Shown: positions 50,085 through 54,049 of the stretch, piece after piece | Numbering within the stretch: the first letter of the stretch is position 1 | Layout of the letters: each line of letters opens with the position of its first letter | Source: Oscillospiraceae bacterium | GTDB taxonomy: Bacteria; Bacillota; Clostridia; Oscillospirales; Ruminococcaceae | Direction: 5' to 3' | Assembly: GCA_022508895.1 (NCBI GenBank) | Contig: JAFLUH010000004.1 | Coordinates: forward strand, 4,053 to 58,101 | Length of the DNA stretch: 54,049 bases | Translations under genes and position numbers: made by a program | The notes under the pieces: generated by a model | Databases searched by the model: none | What the model was told of the DNA's origin: nothing | Seen by the model: only the letters and a program-made list of their open reading frames with translations

Positions 50085-51335
50085 ATGCCGCTGGCAGACA
50101 AAATACGTCCTTCAGAGCTTGATCAGGTTTTTGGACAGTCACATATTCTCGGAGAAGGGAAGCCTTTGAGAAATATCATTGAACGCGGAAGCATACCAAA
50201 TATGATATTTTACGGACCGTCAGGTGTGGGAAAAACTACTGTAGCAAATATAATCGCAGCGAAAAGCAATATGTCCCTCCACAAGCTGAACGGCACATCT
50301 GCGTCAACTGCTGAGATAAAGGACATAATTGCTTCACGTTACACATTGTCTGCTGTAAATGGCATTTTACTGTATTTGGACGAGATACAGTACCTTAACA
50401 AGAAACAGCAGCAAAGTCTGTTGGAGTATATTGAAAACGGAGAGATAACGCTTATAGCTTCCACTACGGAAAATCCCTATTTTTATATTTATAATGCCAT
50501 TTTATCCCGCTGTACGGTGTTTGAGTTCCTTCCGCTGACTCCTGAGGAGATAATTCCTGCCATTAAAAGAGGTTTTCAGCTCATTTTCGATGAAACGGGA
50601 AGGGAATTAACTGTAGAAGAAGGAGTTTATGAACATATTTCACAGGGCTGTGGAGGAGATGTGAGAAAATCTCTTAACACTGTTGAGCTTTGTGTCCTTT
50701 CCGCCAACGGAGAGAAAATCACTTATGAGCTTGCAAAGGAGCTGACCCAGCGCAGCAATATGAGATATGACCGTGACGGCGACCAGCATTATGACCTCCT
50801 TTCGGCGTTCCAGAAGTCAATACGCGGCTCCGATGAAAATGCAGCCCTGCACTATATGGCAAGGCTTTTGGAAGCGGGCGATCTGCCATCGGTTTGCCGC
50901 AGATTGCTGGTTATCGCAGCTGAAGACATAGGTCTTGCGTATCCCAACGGAATAGTTGTGACAAAAGCCTGTGTTGACGCTGCTTTGCAGGTGGGTCTTC
51001 CTGAAGCGTCAATACCGCTGGCGGAAGCGGTCATTTTGCTTGCCACAAGTCCCAAGTCCAACAGTGCAGCCGCAGCAAAGGATTTAGCCGTTGCAGACGT
51101 GCGGAGCGGCATTGTGGGGGATTTTCCCCGTCATTTGCAAAACAAGCATTACGATGGGGAAGGAGCTGCGGTCAAAGGACAGCATTACCTTTACCCCCAC
51201 GATTTTCCCAATCACTATGTCGAGCAGCAGTATCTGCCTGATGAATTGAAGGACAGGGTATATTACAAATTTGGTGACAACAAGCTGGAACAAGCCGCTA
51301 GGGAATACAGAGAAAAGATCAGAAAACAGTCTTAA
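50085..51335 (+). CDS. rarA: replication-associated recombination protein A (RarA/MgsA AAA+ ATPase)
   Basis: 416 residues from ATG 50085 (AAGGAGTG upstream); the in-frame ATG at 50049 lies within the prs terminator. Walker A GPSGVGKTT at 44-52, Walker B LYLDEIQ at 94-100, sensor motif STTENPYF, and the RarA C-terminal tetramerisation part with AAEDIGLAYPNG, SIPLAEAVILLATSPKSN and LPDELKDRVYY. It acts at stalled replication forks. The family commonly has DEIHRFNK; here it is DEIQYLNK. Its 3' end overlaps the convergent S1 gene by 17 nt. Confidence 0.94.
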   Translation: MPLADKIRPSELDQVFGQSHILGEGKPLRNIIERGSIPNMIFYGPSGVGKTTVANIIAAKSNMSLHKLNGTSASTAEIKDIIASRYTLSAVNGILLYLDEIQYLNKKQQQSLLEYIENGEITLIASTTENPYFYIYNAILSRCTVFEFLPLTPEEIIPAIKRGFQLIFDETGRELTVEEGVYEHISQGCGGDVRKSLNTVELCVLSANGEKITYELAKELTQRSNMRYDRDGDQHYDLLSAFQKSIRGSDENAALHYMARLLEAGDLPSVCRRLLVIAAEDIGLAYPNGIVVTKACVDAALQVGLPEASIPLAEAVILLATSPKSNSAAAAKDLAVADVRSGIVGDFPRHLQNKHYDGEGAAVKGQHYLYPHDFPNHYVEQQYLPDELKDRVYYKFGDNKLEQAAREYREKIRKQS

Positions 51336-52239
51336 TGATCTTATCCGAATCAGATGTGGAGTAAACCCAACTGTCAAGGTGCCCGCTTTCAATAAAATAT
51401 TTGAACCCATTTGGTGCATATCCGCTGTCAAAGGTGTCGACTATTATAAGCTTTACCTTCATCTTTTCGGGTATTATCGCCTTTATAAACACACTTGCGT
51501 GCTGATTGACATGCACGTTCTCTTTAAGCTCGGCCAATCCTGCAAGATTTGGCGTCAGCTCCACGAATATTCCATAGTCTTCTATGCTTCTTACGCAGCC
51601 TGTTACGGTTTCTCCTGCCTTGAAAAACGCAGCATTTTCCTCCCACGTCCCCAGAAGCTCTTTATGTGAAAGAGATATCTTGCCGTTATCAAGACTTTTA
51701 ACGATCGCCTTTATATTCTGTCCCACAGTCATTCTGTTGGACGGATGATTTATCCTTGAGACTGATATTGCGTCTATTGGAATAAGAGAGGGGATACCGC
51801 AACCCACGTCTACAAAGCAGCCGAATTGCTCCAGATGTGTTACCTTTGCATTTATTATATCTCCCGGAACAAGCGTTGATATGTAGTTGCTTATGCATTC
51901 CTGCTGCGCCATTTTTCGACTGAGAATGGCTATTTTTTTGCCATATTCATTGTTGGCAAATGCGGTTATTTTAAAGCAGACCGCTTTATTCACACGGGAT
52001 ATTAGCGCAATGTCACGGGTCGTCCCGTCATCTATTCCGATGGCGCCCTCAGTCCGTGGGATTATCCCCTTTATAAAGCCGAAATCTACTATAAGGTTAT
52101 GTCTGCTGTCACACACGATGCATGGCGCTTCAAGAATTTTTCCGCTTAAAATACATTCCCGCAGCTTTTCTTCACTTGAAATTGCTTTGCGGTTGTCCTC
52201 ACTGCCTATCAATTCTCCTTCAGGGTAAAATTCAGACAT
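51319..52239 (-). CDS. S1-domain RNA-binding protein
   Basis: 306 residues. At least two S1 folds are visible: about residues 122-190 (LVPGDIINAKVTHLEQFGCFVDVGCGIPSLIP...KISLSHKELL) and 205-270 (FKAGETVTGCVRSIEDYGIFVELTPNLAGLAEL). A more diverged one lies at about 35-110 (IVDFGFIKGIIPRTEG). It resembles the short RpsA-like S1 proteins of Firmicutes rather than the full six-domain ribosomal protein. It probably binds mRNA or the ribosome. RBS GGAGG and ATG 52239. Convergent overlap with rarA. Confidence 0.88.
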   Translation of the reverse strand: MSEFYPEGELIGSEDNRKAISSEEKLRECILSGKILEAPCIVCDSRHNLIVDFGFIKGIIPRTEGAIGIDDGTTRDIALISRVNKAVCFKITAFANNEYGKKIAILSRKMAQQECISNYISTLVPGDIINAKVTHLEQFGCFVDVGCGIPSLIPIDAISVSRINHPSNRMTVGQNIKAIVKSLDNGKISLSHKELLGTWEENAAFFKAGETVTGCVRSIEDYGIFVELTPNLAGLAELKENVHVNQHASVFIKAIIPEKMKVKLIIVDTFDSGYAPNGFKYFIESGHLDSWVYSTSDSDKIIKTVF

Positions 52240-52275
52240 TTTTTACCTCCACAGTTTTGTTTTGGTAATGCTTAT

Positions 52276-52353
52276 GAAAAACAAGCGCTTAATATTCCTT
52301 TGGGATATTAAAGAAATAAACACTTAAAAACAAGCACTTATTGGCTTGTTTTT
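52276..52353. repeat. direct repeat pair and hairpin in the divergent S1/GNAT region
   Basis: AAAAACAAGCGCTTA (near 52274) and AAAAACAAGCACTTA (52326-52340) are near-identical, about 52 bp apart. The second also forms a perfect 10-bp hairpin with GCTTGTTTTT (52344-52353). Terminator-like, but it sits between divergent genes. Confidence 0.6.
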
Positions 52354-52354
52354 A

Positions 52355-52383
52355 TTGCATTTCCATGCATTTTGTGCTATAAT
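52355..52383 (+). promoter_or_regulatory. promoter of the GNAT/2H/DUF951/prfA unit
   Basis: TTGCAT (52355-52360), 17-nt spacer, TATAAT (52378-52383). Confidence 0.7.
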
Positions 52384-52426
52384 GTTATGGAAAATAATTG
52401 CATTTTGGCATTGGGAAACAAAAATA

Positions 52427-52825
52427 ATGATTACTTTTACAGATAAAAGATGCTTTTCGCAGCAGCAGCTTCAGGAGCTGTTCAAATCAGTCAACTGGCT
52501 CTCTGCCGATTATCCCGAAAGGCTGTACAAAGCACTGAACAACTGTGAGACCGTGTTTACTGCATGGGATAACGATCTGTTGGTGGGACTTATCAACGCA
52601 ATAGATGACGGCGAGCTGACGGCTTATGTGCATTATCTTCTGGTGCGTCCCGAATACCAGAAGGTCGGTATCGGCAAGGAATTGCTGCGTCTGGTAAGGG
52701 AGAAATACAAGGATTATTTATATGTTGAGCTTATAGCTGAAAGTCGGGAGCTGATCGGATATTATGAGAAAAACGGGTTTAATAATGTACAGGACGTTTA
52801 TGTGATGGGAATTATGAATAAATAG
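52427..52825 (+). CDS. GNAT-family N-acetyltransferase
   Basis: 132 residues from ATG 52427; an earlier in-frame ATG at 52346 lies upstream of the promoter and can be discounted. GNAT core: FTAWDNDLLVGLINAIDD, then YVHYLLVRPEYQKVGIGKELLRLV (acetyl-CoA loop) and YYEKNGFNN near the end. Acceptor unknown. The RBS is weak (GGGAAA). It starts a plus-strand run of small genes leading to prfA. Confidence 0.9.
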   Translation: MITFTDKRCFSQQQLQELFKSVNWLSADYPERLYKALNNCETVFTAWDNDLLVGLINAIDDGELTAYVHYLLVRPEYQKVGIGKELLRLVREKYKDYLYVELIAESRELIGYYEKNGFNNVQDVYVMGIMNK

Positions 52826-52838
52826 GCAGGTGGCGACC

Positions 52839-53366
52839 TTGGAATATGCAGTAGTTCTTCGCTTTGATGATAATAGCGCTGATGAAATACAGAAAATTAC
52901 AGAATATGTTGCGAATTATGCGGGAAATGATTATATGATTTCCAACCATATCCCTCCGCATATCACCATAGCTGACTTCAATGCTGACATTAATGATGGG
53001 GTCAATGGCATTACAGCCGATATCGCTGCTTCATTGAGCAGATTTGATATTCCGATCGTATCTGTGGGCATTTTCAACCCACATGTTATATTTGCCGCAC
53101 CTGTTTTGAATGAACATTTACTCAATGCTTGCAAAACAGCTAATCAGATACTCCGGCAAAAAGGCTATGAATGTAATCGGATCTATACGCCTTATAACTG
53201 GGTGCCGCATATTTCGCTTGCAGTAAAGCTGGATAAAGCTTCGATACAAAATGCGACAGAAGCTGCACTTGAAAAATTTCAGCCCATAATGGCAGTTGTC
53301 GAAAAACTATCCGTTGCAGTATGCGATCCTTACAAAGAAATCAAAACCTTTGATTTGCAGGTGTAG
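52839..53366 (+). CDS. 2H phosphoesterase (2'-5' RNA ligase superfamily)
   Basis: About 175 residues. Two HxT/S motifs define the family: PPHITIADF (near residue 40) and VPHISLAVKL (near 125). Such proteins hydrolyse or ligate 2',3'- or 2',5'-phosphodiesters; the exact substrate is unknown. The start is uncertain: TTG 52839 has AGGTGG six bases upstream, whereas GTG 52830 lies inside that RBS and would add three residues. It follows the GNAT gene closely. Confidence 0.85.
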   Translation: MEYAVVLRFDDNSADEIQKITEYVANYAGNDYMISNHIPPHITIADFNADINDGVNGITADIAASLSRFDIPIVSVGIFNPHVIFAAPVLNEHLLNACKTANQILRQKGYECNRIYTPYNWVPHISLAVKLDKASIQNATEAALEKFQPIMAVVEKLSVAVCDPYKEIKTFDLQV

Positions 53367-53368
53367 AT

Positions 53369-53551
53369 ATGGATATAAAAATAGGCGATATACTCGAGAT
53401 GAAAAAGCCTCATCCATGTGGTGGGAACCGTATGCAGGTGATGCGTGTGGGAGCGGATTTCAGATTGAAATGCGAAAAATGCGGGCATGATTTTATGGTG
53501 CCGAGGAGTAAGTGTGAAAAGAAGATAAAAAAGGTCGTAACAGAAACTTAA
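53369..53551 (+). CDS. DUF951 zinc-ribbon-like small protein
   Basis: 60 residues matching DUF951: DIKIGDILEMKKPHPCGG, then VMRVGADFRLKCEKCGHDFMVPRSKCEKK. The cysteines in HPCGG and CEKCGH are arranged as a possible zinc site. Small, basic, widespread in Firmicutes; function unknown. ATG 53369 lies 2 nt after the preceding stop, with AGGTG in the end of that gene. Confidence 0.9.
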   Translation: MDIKIGDILEMKKPHPCGGNRMQVMRVGADFRLKCEKCGHDFMVPRSKCEKKIKKVVTET

Positions 53552-53574
53552 TTTTGTATGAAAGGAACCAGATA

Positions 53575-54049
53575 TGCTTGACAAGCTGAAAAATGCCGAA
53601 AAGCGCCTTGAAAAGATAAACGAAAGCCTTATCGACATGGAGGTCATCAACGATCAGGCTAAATATAAGGCTTTGATGAAGGAATACAAGCAGCTTTCCC
53701 CCATAGTGGAAAAGTACAAGGAGTACAAAAAAGCCTGCGATGAATATGAAGAAGCCTGCCAGATACTGAATGAAAGCGGTGTTGACAAGGAATTCAAGGA
53801 AATGGCGCAGCTCCAGTATGACGAAAGCCGCACCAACATGGAGAAGTTTGAAGAAGAGCTGAAGATTTTGCTTCTTCCCAAAGACCCTGACGATGACAGA
53901 AACGTTATAGTCGAGATCAGAGGAGGAGCGGGAGGCGACGAAGCGGCGCTTTTTGCCAACTCTCTTTTCAGAATGTACTCTCTCTATGCACAGTCAAAAA
54001 ACTGGAAGACCGAGGTAATAAGTGCAAACCCCACCGAGCTTGGCGGATA
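53575..54049 (+). CDS. prfA: peptide chain release factor 1 (5' part)
   Basis: The first 158 residues are in the window; the gene runs off the right edge. The N-terminal helical domain ([19 protein letters not shown]) and the start of domain 2, [25 protein letters not shown], identify a class I release factor. The absence of a frameshift site near codon 25 and the ATG near the helical domain favour RF1 over RF2. The GGQ and PAT (stop-codon recognition) motifs lie beyond the window. GAAAGGAA precedes ATG 53575. Confidence 0.93.

Overview
The window looks like a chromosomal segment from a low-to-mid GC, anaerobic Gram-positive bacterium of the Oscillospiraceae/Ruminococcus type. The evidence is a clostridial-order rnfCDGEAB operon, oxygen-sensitive enzymes (IorAB, HemW, a ferredoxin-tailed aldo/keto reductase, a flavodiiron protein), sporulation-type sigma-K and SpoVG, strong AGGAGG-type ribosome binding sites, and many TTGACA-17-TATAAT promoters. 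The genus is inferred from gene content, not from a marker gene. Most of the window is ordinary core chromosome; I see no phage, IS element, CRISPR array, tRNA or rRNA.

Layout. 1-632: 3' end of a broken gene (SGNH-like segment joined to a citrate-lyase-ligase-like tail, frameshift in a C7 tract). 723-2519: flavodiiron protein fused to flavin reductase and rubredoxin. 2756-5707: membrane sensor with an extracytoplasmic beta-propeller and a cytoplasmic HD-GYP domain. 5910-13537: aryl-acid cluster (paaK, ACT protein, sodium/solute symporter, second paaK, iorA, iorB, second ACT protein). 13713-16493: aldo/keto reductase, MarR regulator, radical SAM protein. 16620-22597 (minus): alpha/beta hydrolase, membrane-anchored murF, ddl, small orf, RluA-type pseudouridine synthase, apgM. 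22938-27536 (minus): sigK, small orf, amidase-like protein, lepA, hemW. 27643-33816: rnfCDGEAB followed by a membrane GGDEF protein. 33834-34849: DNA glycosylase and a free-methionine-sulfoxide-reductase-like GAF protein. 34896-41460 (mostly minus): murC, spoVG (+), NUDIX, a degenerate homocysteine-methyltransferase-like protein, argS, DUF1934, and a VanC/VanG-like ligase lacking metal ligands. 41678-44885 (minus): AAC(6')-like acetyltransferase, NUDIX, transaldolase-like protein, xylulokinase. 45088-46173: phosphofructokinase. 46218-47220 (minus): frameshifted double GNAT, preceded by an 18-codon transcription unit. 47584-54049: glyA, prs, rarA, an S1-domain protein (minus), GNAT, 2H phosphoesterase, DUF951, and the start of prfA.

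How the genes fit together. PaaK activates arylacetates to CoA thioesters and IorAB interconverts arylacetyl-CoA plus CO2 with arylpyruvate using ferredoxin. Two PaaK/ACT pairs around one transporter and IorAB suggest uptake and reductive carboxylation of phenylacetate-type acids to make aromatic amino acids, a route known physiologically in rumen bacteria. Rnf, about 14 kb away, is a plausible source of reduced ferredoxin. The opposite direction (aromatic amino acid catabolism) cannot be excluded from sequence.

Most unusual points: a consensus promoter enclosed in a long inverted repeat before the second paaK; a complete promoter/RBS/18-codon ORF/terminator unit at 47241-47422; an intact but apparently catalytically dead D-Ala-D-X ligase behind a hairpin-rich leader; and two homopolymer frameshifts.
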